Assembly (NCBI GenBank): GCA_938084835.1
Contig: CALKER010000004.1
Span: forward strand, 1-64,000
Length of the DNA stretch: 64,000 nucleotides
Direction: 5' to 3'
Source of the DNA: an uncultured Thermoguttaceae bacterium
GTDB taxonomy: Bacteria; Planctomycetota; Planctomycetia; Pirellulales; Thermoguttaceae
Below the pieces are notes generated by a model. That model did not search any database. It saw only the letters and a program-made list of their open reading frames with translations, and had not been told where the DNA came from. Both the position numbers and the translations under genes were made by a program. Positions 8,674 to 17,943 of this stretch are shown one piece after another. Each line of letters starts with the position of its first letter. Positions within the stretch are counted from its first letter, which is position 1.

Positions 8674-10422
8674 CTAACTCCTTGGGCCGTTCCTACGTTG
8701 AAGGAATCCTCCGAACCAGTTTAGAACCGGTTGCCAGACGTCGCGGTGGAGGCTAAATCTTCTCAGGTGACGTTGCACCCGACTGCGGTGCGCCACTTGC
8801 ATCAAAGGTTGCACGCGTTTTAAAGCTCGCAACAGCTGTTCTCGGGCCTGGTCGGATGCGTGTTCTAAGAAACAGTCGAGGACCAACTGATCCCTCTTCT
8901 CGAGATTTAAGGCTTCCCTAAGCCGAACTTCAACCGTTGAGGTTTTCGATTTCAGTCGAAGCCAACGCTTGTGGAATCGAAGGATACGCTTCAGCTGAGA
9001 GCCGGGCTGTCTTTCACTGTTGTCAACTGTCTCGCAGTCCGCCCGCGTTACCACCACCAGAAGCGGCGGCTGAACTAACTGGCGGTTTTCTGCAAAGTAG
9101 CGGCGAAACTCCCTCACGAACGACTGCTCAACCGACAACTCAGCCTGATTGGCCTTGACCACCAACATCACAAGATCCGTTTGGGACAACTCGTTTTTTA
9201 TCGAGGAGGGGAGCCCATTCTGGGTATCTGCCTGAAGGTCCGGAGCCTCGATCACAAGACATTCAGGTCCGCCTTGACCCCACGGCACGATGTACCGAAG
9301 CTGACGAGGGTTAGGACAGTTCAGGGGTGCCAGCGCTTGGCCGGCCAAAGCGTTTATAACACTTGACTTTCCAGCGCCCATCCGTCCTACCACGAGGATG
9401 CGAAAAGGTTCCCGTGCGGCAAGGACCAGCTCGCGACCTGCCGCGGTCTTGTCTCGCACACTTTTCCGGCTTTCAAACTGCTTAAATTCCTCTTCGTCCA
9501 GGATCAGATAACCCCCATAGAGCATGATGGCATAATAACCGGTTCGGCGGACCAAATAGCCGGCAGCCCAGGCAACCACGGCCTGAGCCGTCGTTTGCTG
9601 AAGTCCTTGAACCACCGCATCCCGAAGCATCCGCATAGCACCGGAGAGGGGATTTAAAGCCATCGCCACAACGCGATACACCTGGTAAAGATGGCTCAGC
9701 GTGGAATAAAACCCCTGGGCCCGGTGAAAGTCGCCAATGGTCAACTTATCGGCTAGGGGAACATGGTCGCGTATAGCTTTTCGGAAGTCACGAGCGGCAA
9801 GCTCGATCACTCGAAGCAATCGTGGGACGGAGACCTCAAGCAGCGGCTGCTTCGCGGAGGGATAGTAATGTCGCGCAACCGCCTCGACCACCTGCACACA
9901 TAACTGCTCCCACGCCTGCCACTGATTTAAAGGCGGAGGATTACTTTCCGCCTCGGTGGCCAGACGTTCCACATCCTCCCACGCTTCCACGCCAATTGGC
10001 GGCCAGTCCAAGGCGGGCTCCACCACAGGGCCGGGGAAAGGAAGCTTTCGCCGCCGGGCTGCCTCCGCAACCACCCATCCCAGGACGCCGGCCACCGCCG
10101 CCCCCACAAACCACCAAAGAAGCCAACCCTCCCAATACAACCACAACGAACCGATAACTATGAGCACCACAAGCGGCAACAACCAACAAATGGCAACCAC
10201 AATCCAGGGAAGAGAAAATCGGCCCCGCCGCGCCCACCAGCCCGGCCTGAAAGGATCCTTGCGGTTTACTTGGCCTTTACGAGCCGAACCCCTTGCGGGA
10301 CACGCATCGCCCACATGCGAGGTGGAAGCCAGAGTGTTGATACCGGGGGAAAGCTCAGCCGTATCGTTCGTAAAACCCCGGCCACTTGAATCCCAAAAGT
10401 GCCAAGGGAAAGAAAACTTCAT
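8674..10422 (-). CDS. Membrane-anchored P-loop GTPase
   Basis: Residues about 73-120 form two hydrophobic membrane segments separated by a short WEGW turn. A helical middle region (about 140-330) follows; the TRAFAC-type GTPase domain begins near residue 340. Walker A reads GRMGAGKSS (about 348-356), a hydrophobic strand ends at EAPD where DxxG is usual, and TRAD sits at the T/NKxD position, so G3 is unusual but the fold is clear. The C-terminus is a helical tail with basic residues. Proteins of this layout (related to the YcjF/DUF697 and YfjP-type GTPases) are thought to act at membranes, but their job is mostly unknown. I chose the second ATG (10422) because AGGGGG lies at a better distance from it than from the ATG at 10428. 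The nicotinamidase gene lies upstream on the same strand, 132 bp away. Confidence 0.8.
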   Translation of the reverse strand: MKFSFPWHFWDSSGRGFTNDTAELSPGINTLASTSHVGDACPARGSARKGQVNRKDPFRPGWWARRGRFSLPWIVVAICWLLPLVVLIVIGSLWLYWEGWLLWWFVGAAVAGVLGWVVAEAARRRKLPFPGPVVEPALDWPPIGVEAWEDVERLATEAESNPPPLNQWQAWEQLCVQVVEAVARHYYPSAKQPLLEVSVPRLLRVIELAARDFRKAIRDHVPLADKLTIGDFHRAQGFYSTLSHLYQVYRVVAMALNPLSGAMRMLRDAVVQGLQQTTAQAVVAWAAGYLVRRTGYYAIMLYGGYLILDEEEFKQFESRKSVRDKTAAGRELVLAAREPFRILVVGRMGAGKSSVINALAGQALAPLNCPNPRQLRYIVPWGQGGPECLVIEAPDLQADTQNGLPSSIKNELSQTDLVMLVVKANQAELSVEQSFVREFRRYFAENRQLVQPPLLVVVTRADCETVDNSERQPGSQLKRILRFHKRWLRLKSKTSTVEVRLREALNLEKRDQLVLDCFLEHASDQAREQLLRALKRVQPLMQVAHRSRVQRHLRRFSLHRDVWQPVLNWFGGFLQRRNGPRS

Positions 10423-10554
10423 GGCCATTTCCCCCTTTTGGAATAAAACACCCTGACCGATTTATCGGTTGCCCGTTTGGGACACAAGCCCTTTATCGTT
10501 CCCCAATTTGTAAACAAAAGAATCGTTCGCGGCAAAATCTTCAGTAAGTGACCC

Positions 10555-11190
10555 TCAGCGATCTGCCGAGGCCGCAAGCTCCCCGGCGAAGACGATTTTA
10601 ATTCCCCGCGACTCCATTTGGCGAATAGCCTCTGGTACATCGTCTGACCGAAGCCCCACCCCCCGACAAGCATCAACGATGACCGCAGTGGCGAAACCCA
10701 GCTCGTGAGCGTCCAAAGCCGTGTATTTCACACAATAGTCTGTGGCCAAGCCACAAATGGCAACCTCATCTACACCCAAGTCCCAAAGGAGCGAAGCCAA
10801 ACCAGTGTCCCGGCGACGAGCGTTGTCAAAAAAGCCACTGTAACTATCGATCCGAGGGTCGGTTCCCTTGCGAATAACATGAGCAATCCGCGATGTATCT
10901 AATTGAGGATGGAATTCCGCCCCTGGAGAATTCTGCACGCAGTGCACGGGCCAAAGGACCTGCAACAAGCCATCGATTTCAACAACATCACCAACCTGCT
11001 TACCGGGATGATTGACTGCAAAACTGATGTGATTTAATGGATGCCAATCCTGTGTGGCCACAACTACGTCGAAAAGCGACTGGATGCGATTGATGACGGG
11101 CACCACAACGTCGCCCTCGGGCACAGCCAAGCTACCGCCTGGACAAAAATCGTTCTGCACATCAACGATTATCAAAGCTTTTCTCGGCAT
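10555..11190 (-). CDS. pncA: Nicotinamidase
   Basis: This isochorismatase-fold enzyme hydrolyses nicotinamide to nicotinate and ammonia in NAD salvage. The catalytic triad is visible: Asp10 in IIVDVQNDF, Lys108 in RKGTD and Cys153 in GLATDYCVKYTA. The metal site is formed by Asp48 and His50 (TQDWHP) and His83 (PVHCVQN). The length of 211 residues fits the family. The start at 11190 is preferred because GGGAGGCGG lies just upstream and MPRKALIIVDVQ matches the usual N-terminus; the frame is open 21 codons further but that part looks unlike protein. It is upstream of the GTPase gene on the same strand, with no obvious functional link. Confidence 0.95.
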   Translation of the reverse strand: MPRKALIIVDVQNDFCPGGSLAVPEGDVVVPVINRIQSLFDVVVATQDWHPLNHISFAVNHPGKQVGDVVEIDGLLQVLWPVHCVQNSPGAEFHPQLDTSRIAHVIRKGTDPRIDSYSGFFDNARRRDTGLASLLWDLGVDEVAICGLATDYCVKYTALDAHELGFATAVIVDACRGVGLRSDDVPEAIRQMESRGIKIVFAGELAASADR

Positions 11191-12569
11191 GACCGCCTCC
11201 CGGCATATTTCTACAAAATTCGGTGGGGTTTTAAGAGCTCTCAGGCAATTCACCTACCGCCACCGAAGCTCCCTGCTAGTGGACTGCGTTAACCTCCCGC
11301 CGGTTTTATCGGATTACGTGCCCAAGCAAACACCAAAAAGCCAAGCAAACGCGAAAACTCGTTTGACGGGAGCAAATCATCCTCAATTCTACAGTTCACC
11401 TTCGTGATTTGTGCGACCCATGCGATTACGAATCCCACACAGATCGGCTTCAGCAGTCCGAACGGGATAACAAACTGCGGAAATTATTTTGGTGGGCAAG
11501 TCCTACCGCATGGAGCATGATGGCAAGTTTTGCCGCTGAAGGACCGATTCAGCTATAAAGCACGAAGCTTCAGCGCTCCTATCACACCCTCAGTACCAAC
11601 AAAAACCGGACGGACATCGCGCAGGCATTTTAGGCTAAACGATACTGGGAAGCGACGATTGGGCCGTCAAGTCTCAGTCTGTCCGCACCGATTGACGATT
11701 ACGCACCTTGAATTATCTACCGGCAACACCTCGGCCCCATGGCTCCTGCCTTCCATGTTAACTCCCAGCATCAGAGCTCTTGACGTGGGTTTGGACCTTA
11801 TTGAGACTGGTCGGCTGTTTCCGTCGCCAGAAGGAAGTTTAACTGAGCCAAGCATTTCGAAAGGAATCATCCTCAGCAAGCTTCGGGTTACTCGACTAGC
11901 CAGCGCTCCCAACTAAGGACCGAATCTGGGGAGCCAGTATCGGACCGAGAGGGAAACGATGGGGGCCGTTAGGAATCCCTGTGTTCACGCCGGATGATAA
12001 CTTTGGCCCCCCAGTCCGGAACTGAGGATAATCCGATCAACCCCACGAGGTGGCTTTAGAAAACGTGATACAACCGGCACAAATCTTCAGCACAGATTGG
12101 ATGCTCCAGGGTAAGAACTACTTGGGCACGACTGTGCGAAACGCCCTTTTCGCTCGGCTAAAGCTACGAATCTTAAGTGAGCCGATATTGTTAACCAGCG
12201 CACTGGCTACACAAACTGTCTGATTCTGTGATTAATCAATCAACATGATCAAGTTTTCTACTGGGACGTAAGCCACAGAAACTCGCGCGAGTGGGCTTTG
12301 CGAATGGCCGGCACCACGCGCGACTATCTCCGAGCCTCCAAGGTATGGCAGCCGGCCAAAATTAACCACGAAGCTCAATATTTTCCTTGGAAAGATGCAA
12401 AAGCTTCGGCCAAAGATCAGAACAGACGCAATGACCACACCTTTTCGCTGCGTCCTCTGCCGTTGGGGACACAGTTTTTCCAGCCGCTTGCTCGTCGAAG
12501 ACTGCCGTGTGCTCGTCGAAGATTATTGATAGGCCGGCTCCCTTGGGTGCCTCAGAGTGCCGAAGAGCA
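11191..12569. other. Long intergenic stretch without a recognisable gene
   Basis: About 1.4 kb. Frames such as 11530-11916 on the plus strand are open but have arginine/serine-rich, non-protein-like composition and no ribosome binding site. No tRNA or structured RNA was recognised. Confidence 0.45.
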
Positions 12570-13601
12570 TTACTCAGCGGAGACGCCCGCAAGCCGCAAA
12601 AATTCCTCCGGCCGAAACACTTCGTCGTGCTGAATTTGTGCTACCCTGACGAACACAAGCTTCTGCTGCCCCTGATCGGCAAAGAATTGGTAACCTACTG
12701 TCCCTGGGCGGTTTGGCCAACATCCCAACACGAGCATTTCCCCCGGGATAAGCCGCACGTTTAGCCGTAGGTCACTCAGGCTTTCCCGGGGTCGCACCAC
12801 GTCTAATCGGAAGTGTCCTTCGGAAGCGGCGTATCGCGTCCGCGGTTGGCCGTGTGAAATCTCGGGAATCACCTGGAGGCCAATTTGTCCTTGAGGCAAT
12901 GGCTCCCAAGCAACCGCGAGCACGGTCTGGGCCTCGGCATAGGTGCGGCCCCGAACTCCACCCCTTTCTACCACAAAAATTGTTAGTTCGGGGGCAGCTT
13001 CGCCAAGCAAGATCTGACGATTCTCTCGCGGCGGGACCTGCAAGTGTCGTTTTATTACGGACAGGCTTGGCTCGATCGGGGTGGTATGCCACCCTTCGCC
13101 GGAGCTCGGCGTTGACTCACCCTTAAGATCGAAAAGTGCTGCCACAGCCGGGGGAATGCAGATACCCACAACACCCACCCGGAAACCATTGGCCCATAAC
13201 AATTCGCGGATTTCTGCCGGGATCCGGGAATCGTCTATCTCCCGCCATAGCTCCTCGTTGACTAAGGGACTTCCCTCCGGAGCGCGAATGAAGTAAACCT
13301 CGAGAGCACAACTGCCGGGATTCATTCGGGGCTTTGCTAGGAGGCTTTGTGATTGTCCGGTTGTGGTTGTTACCGCAGTGCAGCCAAGCGTCAGGGCAAA
13401 AAGACTTGCCGCAATAGTAACGGACGACACCTGGCTGAGCAACTTAGCAAATCCTCGCCTGAGCCAAGACTTCCACGGACGCGGCGGACAAAGGGCTAGC
13501 TTTTGGCGTCCCGCAGCAGGAAGACAGATCGCGACCAGCACGCGGCTCTGCGCGGAAAAACAGATCTTTTCAAAAGCTATAAACTTGAGCACGATTCCCA
13601 A
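12570..13601 (-). CDS. Hypothetical lipoprotein
   Basis: A lipobox (FALTLGC, Cys at residue 74 of the longest frame) after a hydrophobic stretch shows export and lipid anchoring. Because signal peptides are 20-30 residues, the true start is probably well inside the 343-residue frame, around a TTG or GTG near residues 54-58, rather than at the upstream ATG at 13601. The mature part is a mixed alpha/beta protein of about 270 residues with no catalytic motif that I can recognise. It has LEVYFIRAPEGSPLVNEELW, a stretch on WANGFRVGVVG, and a C-terminal segment ending VRVAQIQHDEVFRPEEFLRL. Similar uncharacterised lipoproteins occur in planctomycetes, but I cannot name the family. Function unknown. 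Confidence 0.6.
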   Translation of the reverse strand: MGIVLKFIAFEKICFSAQSRVLVAICLPAAGRQKLALCPPRPWKSWLRRGFAKLLSQVSSVTIAASLFALTLGCTAVTTTTGQSQSLLAKPRMNPGSCALEVYFIRAPEGSPLVNEELWREIDDSRIPAEIRELLWANGFRVGVVGICIPPAVAALFDLKGESTPSSGEGWHTTPIEPSLSVIKRHLQVPPRENRQILLGEAAPELTIFVVERGGVRGRTYAEAQTVLAVAWEPLPQGQIGLQVIPEISHGQPRTRYAASEGHFRLDVVRPRESLSDLRLNVRLIPGEMLVLGCWPNRPGTVGYQFFADQGQQKLVFVRVAQIQHDEVFRPEEFLRLAGVSAE

Positions 13602-14242
13602 GCAGCTGTCAAAACCGATGAGATTCCAACCCGGTCAAACGAGGCTCACCTGCGACAACAGTCATACAAAATGGGACAAGTTCTCTCTGCCACTGTAGCC
13701 ACCGCCTTGGCGTCCTCGAACTTCCGTCTCAGAAAAAAGCCAAAGAAAAAGGCATAGCTTTGAGGAAAGTTTCTAGAGCCTTGATTCACCTCGAGAGGGG
13801 GAATCCGACTTCCAGCCCGCCAATACGCGACAGGCATAAGATGCGCTTGGCCCGGCACCTCCAGGTTTCCTAGATTACCGGAATTTGCCAAACATCCTTT
13901 TCTTCCAAAAATCTCTTTTTTACTTTGAAGCAGAGACGAACTTCTTGGAAGCCCAAACCGCGCAAGAAATTCGAACGGTACCGGGGTACTGCAGCTTGTC
14001 CACCCCAATTGGTTACAAATTTTCGACCTCGAATACCAAGAGGACGGGAACTGCTTTGCGACGAAACTCAGCCGGAGAAGAAACGGCTTCGGCCCAGCTC
14101 ATCTCGAGTTCCGCTGCAAAGTACACTAAGTCACCATGGTAAGTCAAGGCTTATGACAAAAGCGAGCGATGGCCCAACCGGCCGACATTCCCCCTTTGAT
14201 TCCGGGGGGTTGTTCCCGAGGAAAGCCCGCGACATCTGGGAC
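13602..14242. other. Intergenic stretch, no gene seen
   Basis: About 640 bp. Short shadow frames only; no RNA gene or clear terminator recognised. Confidence 0.45.
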
Positions 14243-15709
14243 TTATAAACACCTGCGGCGCACAGAGCGCAGGGCCTCCACTGCCGGTTTGGCCCGGCCC
14301 TCCACGTCATAAAGACCACTGTGCGGATAGTCGCCGGGATCCCTATCGGTGAGTTTTCCCCAAAATACCCCGTGGATGTAGGGGCGCGAAAGGAGGACTT
14401 CCAAGAGATCAGCGGCCCACCGCGCTTGAGCATCCCGACTCGCCCCAGGCTGCACTCTTCGGCCGGATATAAGCGCAACTTCATTCGCCTCCGAGCTACT
14501 TGGGAGGTGCAACGTCACAAGTAAAGGCAGTTCCAAAATAGACCAGTAATCAAAACACCGAATAACTTGAATGAGATCCCGCCGCAATGTGCCGGGATAG
14601 TACCCAAAACCCAATTCAAGATGGATACCGGAGAGCGGCAGGTTGCTGCGAACAAGGCTTTGGGCAAGAAGAAGGGGCGGAAACTTGCTCGGCCGTCGTC
14701 GGAGGTATTCTCCCCAAGGCTGATCGAGGCATAAAAAGACGGGTGTGGATGGATCCAGTTCATGAATCGTTTCGATGGCAGTAATGGCCAGATTGACTCG
14801 TTCCTCTTCCATGAGAATCAAAACCTCCCCTGTGTTCACGCGTCCACCGCAGAGCCACGCTTGAACAATCCCGCGATAGCGTAAGACCACAGCGCGAACA
14901 AACTCTCGCATGGTCTCCACCAATGTTTCCCAGTCGCCGGTGTAGGCCTCCAAAAAGGGTGGAAAATAGTCGGGGGAAAAACTGATAATTGGACCGGCAA
15001 CAATTGGTAGGCCCAAACGTCGTGCCCAAGCAATTTGCTCATCGATTCTCCGCCAATCTCGCTGTAACTCGGTGGGTTCCACCTCGTGCCAAATCACGGG
15101 CACGACAATTGCATTGAAAAGCTGAGGGAGCTCTTGGCTCAAGAAATGACTAGGTAGTGTTGACGAAAGCGAGATCCCTAGAAACGGGGGCACTCGGCGT
15201 GTGTCTCGCGAATAAACAGTGAGCAGGTGGCGAGAATAGAATTGCGCTAGCCCCCGGGCCAGCTCCTGACAATTGACAATAAGTCGGTCAAATAACTTCA
15301 CTTTCTGCAATTCTTCGTCGGGACTACATGCTAGTTGACAAAGTTCCCCGGTGGCCTGACGAAGCTTTTGCTCCATCTCCGAAGGGACAGAAATATTGGC
15401 AAGCTTCAAGTCCCAAAAGAATTCGCGAAGCTCGGTAACTATCCCCCGCGCTAGCTCCACGGTGAGAGAGTAAGGCTCGGGTTTTTCCGCAAGGGTGGCC
15501 GACTGGAGCGTCATCCAAACTCCCCCCGGGCATTCCCAAGGGAAAAAAAGTTTGCCTGACTCCGCGGAGGGCTTTTCTAAAGTAAGGAGCTGATCCATAA
15601 CGCGAAAAGAGCTGACCCAGGGGACTCCATCCACCGCAGCGAAATACGCTTGTTGAATGGCATCCACGTGAATCCGCTCTTTAGGAATGGTAAACTGAAT
15701 GCTCCCCAT
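14243..15709 (-). CDS. GH10-like TIM-barrel protein, catalytic glutamates apparently missing
   Basis: The 488-residue protein has an N-terminal region of about 180 residues of unknown fold and a C-terminal barrel that follows the glycoside hydrolase family 10 order. It shows VPVIWHEVEPTE, a helix RIDEQIAWARRLGLPIVAG where GH10 proteins have the GxxLRGH strand, RYRGIVQAWLCGGRVNTGE where the acid/base VVNE would be, LPLLVTLHLPSS where the nucleophile strand (ITELD) would be, and a closing VFWGKLTDRDPGDYPHSGLYD of the type seen at the end of GH10 domains. Both positions usually holding catalytic glutamates appear changed, so it may bind rather than cut polysaccharide, or use other residues. There is no signal peptide, so it would act in the cytoplasm unless the start is wrong. 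The family call is by motif order, not alignment. Confidence 0.6.
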   Translation of the reverse strand: MGSIQFTIPKERIHVDAIQQAYFAAVDGVPWVSSFRVMDQLLTLEKPSAESGKLFFPWECPGGVWMTLQSATLAEKPEPYSLTVELARGIVTELREFFWDLKLANISVPSEMEQKLRQATGELCQLACSPDEELQKVKLFDRLIVNCQELARGLAQFYSRHLLTVYSRDTRRVPPFLGISLSSTLPSHFLSQELPQLFNAIVVPVIWHEVEPTELQRDWRRIDEQIAWARRLGLPIVAGPIISFSPDYFPPFLEAYTGDWETLVETMREFVRAVVLRYRGIVQAWLCGGRVNTGEVLILMEEERVNLAITAIETIHELDPSTPVFLCLDQPWGEYLRRRPSKFPPLLLAQSLVRSNLPLSGIHLELGFGYYPGTLRRDLIQVIRCFDYWSILELPLLVTLHLPSSSEANEVALISGRRVQPGASRDAQARWAADLLEVLLSRPYIHGVFWGKLTDRDPGDYPHSGLYDVEGRAKPAVEALRSVRRRCL

Positions 15710-16117
15710 GGTTACGTATCGCTACGGATGTGATCCTCCGGGGCCGATGATGCTCCGAGTATCGGACAAAGCTTTTCGGCGGTAAATTTAAAGGTACAAA
15801 GCTTGGAGGGGGTAAGCTAGGGGCATGGGGAGACATTCCCGGCCTTGGCCTGAAGAGGCGCACGGACTTTCGGCAGGAGGCGTCCCGCTCAGGTCTTCCG
15901 AGGCTCCTGCTGTTGCCTGGCGACCGACCTAGCGGGACGTGGGCACAACCCACTAGACGGCCTCGGTATCATTCCGAAGGACTGAGTAAATCGGTCGTGG
16001 GGTCAGGCTAACAATGTAAGTTTGAAGGGACAGCAACTCGGTTGACGCGCCGAATCCTCGGGAATTATTCGGTTCATCGGAAGTTAATTACCCAGAAAGC
16101 TACGGAAAGGAGGTGCG
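15710..16117. other. Divergent intergenic region upstream of purC
   Basis: About 410 bp between two divergent genes. It must contain the purC promoter. The purC ribosome binding site (AAAGGAGGTG) lies at its right end, two bases before the start codon. No riboswitch of a known purine type was recognised. Confidence 0.5.
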
Positions 16118-17017
16118 ATGAAATCCGTACCGTGCTTAGCGCAATCGAATATCCCAGGTCTTGCGGTTCGCCAAGGAAAGGTCCGCGACATCTACGATTT
16201 TGGGGAATGTCTCCTCCTGGTGAGTACAGATCGCATAAGCGCCTTCGACTGGGTGTTGCCTACGCCGATTCCCCTCAAAGGCTGTGTTCTAAATCAACTG
16301 TCGGCATTTTGGTTTGAGTATTTGGGTGTGGATAATCATTTAATAACGACCGACATTGCCCGGATCCCTTGGCCAGCAGACTTCGACCCCCGTCCCTACA
16401 AGGGCCGGGTGAGCTACGTGCGAAAAGCCCAAGTGGTTCCGGTGGAGTGTGTCGTTCGCGGTTACTTAAGCGGTTCAGGGTGGGCGGAATATCGGGCTAC
16501 TGGCAAGGTTTGCGGTATCCCGCTGCCCACGGGTCTCCGCGAGTCTGACGAGCTGCCGGAGCCAATTTTCACCCCAGCGACCAAGGCTCAGATTGGACAT
16601 GACGAGAACATTACCTTCGATCAGGTGGTGGCCCTGGTGGGTGGGCCTCTGGCCGAGGAATTACGGAGTCTGAGCCTTGCTCTTTATCGCAAAGGTGCCG
16701 CTTATGCCCGGGAGAAAGGGATCATCCTGGCGGACACGAAGTTCGAATTTGGCCTACTTGGCAATCGGTTGCTTCTTGTTGACGAAGTGCTGACGCCTGA
16801 CAGTTCTCGCTTTTGGCCGGCCGACCAATATCAACCAGGTGGCCCCCAGCCGTCGTTTGATAAACAGTTCGTTCGCGATTGGCTGGTAGGGGTTGGTTGG
16901 GACAAGAACAGTCCTCCTCCCCCGCTTCCCACCGAGGTAGTCGAAAAAACCCGGGACAAATACGTGGAGGCATTCCAGCGATTAGTAGGTAGAGAGCTCG
17001 AACTACCGGAGGCTTAA
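16118..17017 (+). CDS. purC: SAICAR synthase (phosphoribosylaminoimidazole-succinocarboxamide synthase)
   Basis: PurC joins CAIR and aspartate with ATP to form SAICAR in de novo purine synthesis. The 299-residue product is of the longer, monofunctional type. Diagnostic motifs are present in order: the nucleotide-binding opening RQGKVRDIYDFG, LLLVSTDRISAFDWVLP, the substrate stretch VVPVECVVRGYLSGSGW, GHDENITFDQV, and ILADTKFEFG followed by LVDEVLTPDSSRFWP. The start ATG is preceded by AAAGGAGGTG at a very short distance, among the strongest ribosome binding sites in the window. Single gene; the next gene is 0.9 kb away. Confidence 0.97.
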   Translation: MKSVPCLAQSNIPGLAVRQGKVRDIYDFGECLLLVSTDRISAFDWVLPTPIPLKGCVLNQLSAFWFEYLGVDNHLITTDIARIPWPADFDPRPYKGRVSYVRKAQVVPVECVVRGYLSGSGWAEYRATGKVCGIPLPTGLRESDELPEPIFTPATKAQIGHDENITFDQVVALVGGPLAEELRSLSLALYRKGAAYAREKGIILADTKFEFGLLGNRLLLVDEVLTPDSSRFWPADQYQPGGPQPSFDKQFVRDWLVGVGWDKNSPPPPLPTEVVEKTRDKYVEAFQRLVGRELELPEA

Positions 17018-17204
17018 AGACAATTAACGCCGACAAGCTTATGGCGGGCTCAGCGAGACAAAACCGTTTCCACCCTCCCAAGCCAGCCGAAAGCGACGGT
17101 TTGAGCAGTTGACTTCGCCCACAACCCGAAAAAACCTTGGCGATGGCAAAACCATAACCGTTCGGAGGACAACCTCGGTCGTTTCCCGAGCCACACCGCC
17201 GGGC

Positions 17205-17357
17205 ACCGACCACCTCCATATACGGAAATGAACCCCCCGATTGCGCGCAACTGGTCGTTGGGCAACACCAACCACCTCTTATAAGGAAATGAGACATCCC
17301 CAGGGTTGACGTGCGCGATGCATCCACACCAACCATCTCATGTACGGAAATGAGGCC
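17205..17357. CRISPR. Degenerate CRISPR-like array, three clear units
   Basis: Three 30-bp units start at 17205, 17267 and 17328, separated by unrelated 31-32 bp gaps, giving a period of 61-62 bp. Units share ACCnACCA at one end and CGGAAATGA (AGGAAATGA in unit 2) at the other, with several mismatches each. On the minus strand they read CTCATTTCC at the 5' side, reminiscent of repeats of the GTTTCAATTCC type. Weaker units may follow near 17418 (GGCATCAAAC) and 17468 (GGCATGAGAC), and one may precede near 17150. No cas gene is in the window. The layout is CRISPR-like but the divergence suggests an eroded, probably inactive remnant; a short structural or protein-binding repeat is the alternative. 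Confidence 0.42.
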
Positions 17358-17798
17358 GCGGGCGCTGAGAAATGAAAGCACGGGCGTTACGAGTTGAGCC
17401 GCCTTTTCCAAGCCGGCATCAAACATCCATCGGAGGGAACCTTACATTGAGCCTTTGGGCATGTGGCATGAGACGGACGGTTTCAGGCTCGACCCCGGGT
17501 ATCGTAACCGAAGCGGGCCGCAAACAACCGAAAATTGGCTTAAGAAACCCTAAGCGTGGCCGAAGAAGAGTATAAAAGAGAAAGATCATATTGATCACTT
17601 ACAAACAAAAGAATCTCTGATGTCAAGCTCTTCGGCCGGAAAGTCTTTGGAGGAAAAGCGTTTCTCACGGCTCCGGGGAGCAACTTCCACAAAGTTGGAC
17701 TCTGGCGAAGAGAATCACAGCGGGGAATGGAAACTTCCACCAACTAAAAACGGCTTTTACGAAATGAGATTTTCGTGAAATATTTTTGTATCATCGGG

Positions 17799-17826
17799 TT
17801 GACACTGGGGAATCCAAGGTTATAAA
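17799..17826 (+). promoter_or_regulatory. Sigma70-like promoter upstream of HEAT-repeat gene
   Basis: TTGACA (17799-17804) and TATAAA (17821-17826) are separated by 16 bp, close to the consensus for the housekeeping sigma factor. It points to the HEAT-repeat lipoprotein gene 118 bp downstream, leaving a leader of about 110 bases. Predicted by eye only. Confidence 0.45.
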
Positions 17827-17943
17827 CAAAGCAGGTTAAAACCGTTGAGCTTTGCATTTTCTACGGTTTTGAGGGGATCGGCGGTTTAAAGGTTGTTTGT
17901 GCGGGGTTAAATTGGGGGGTCGAGGTATTGGGAGGGCAGGGTC

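Larger units (their letters stand above)
17018..17943. other. Intergenic region with CRISPR-like relic and a promoter
   Basis: About 930 bp between purC and the HEAT-repeat gene. It holds a small array of degenerate repeats (17205-17357, perhaps to 17480) and a sigma70-like promoter (17799-17826), both listed separately. Confidence 0.6.

Noticed and set aside
11530..11916. Plus-strand frame of 128 codons in a long gap
   Set aside because: It has no ribosome binding site and an Arg/Ser-rich, random-like composition; it overlaps an equally open minus-strand frame.
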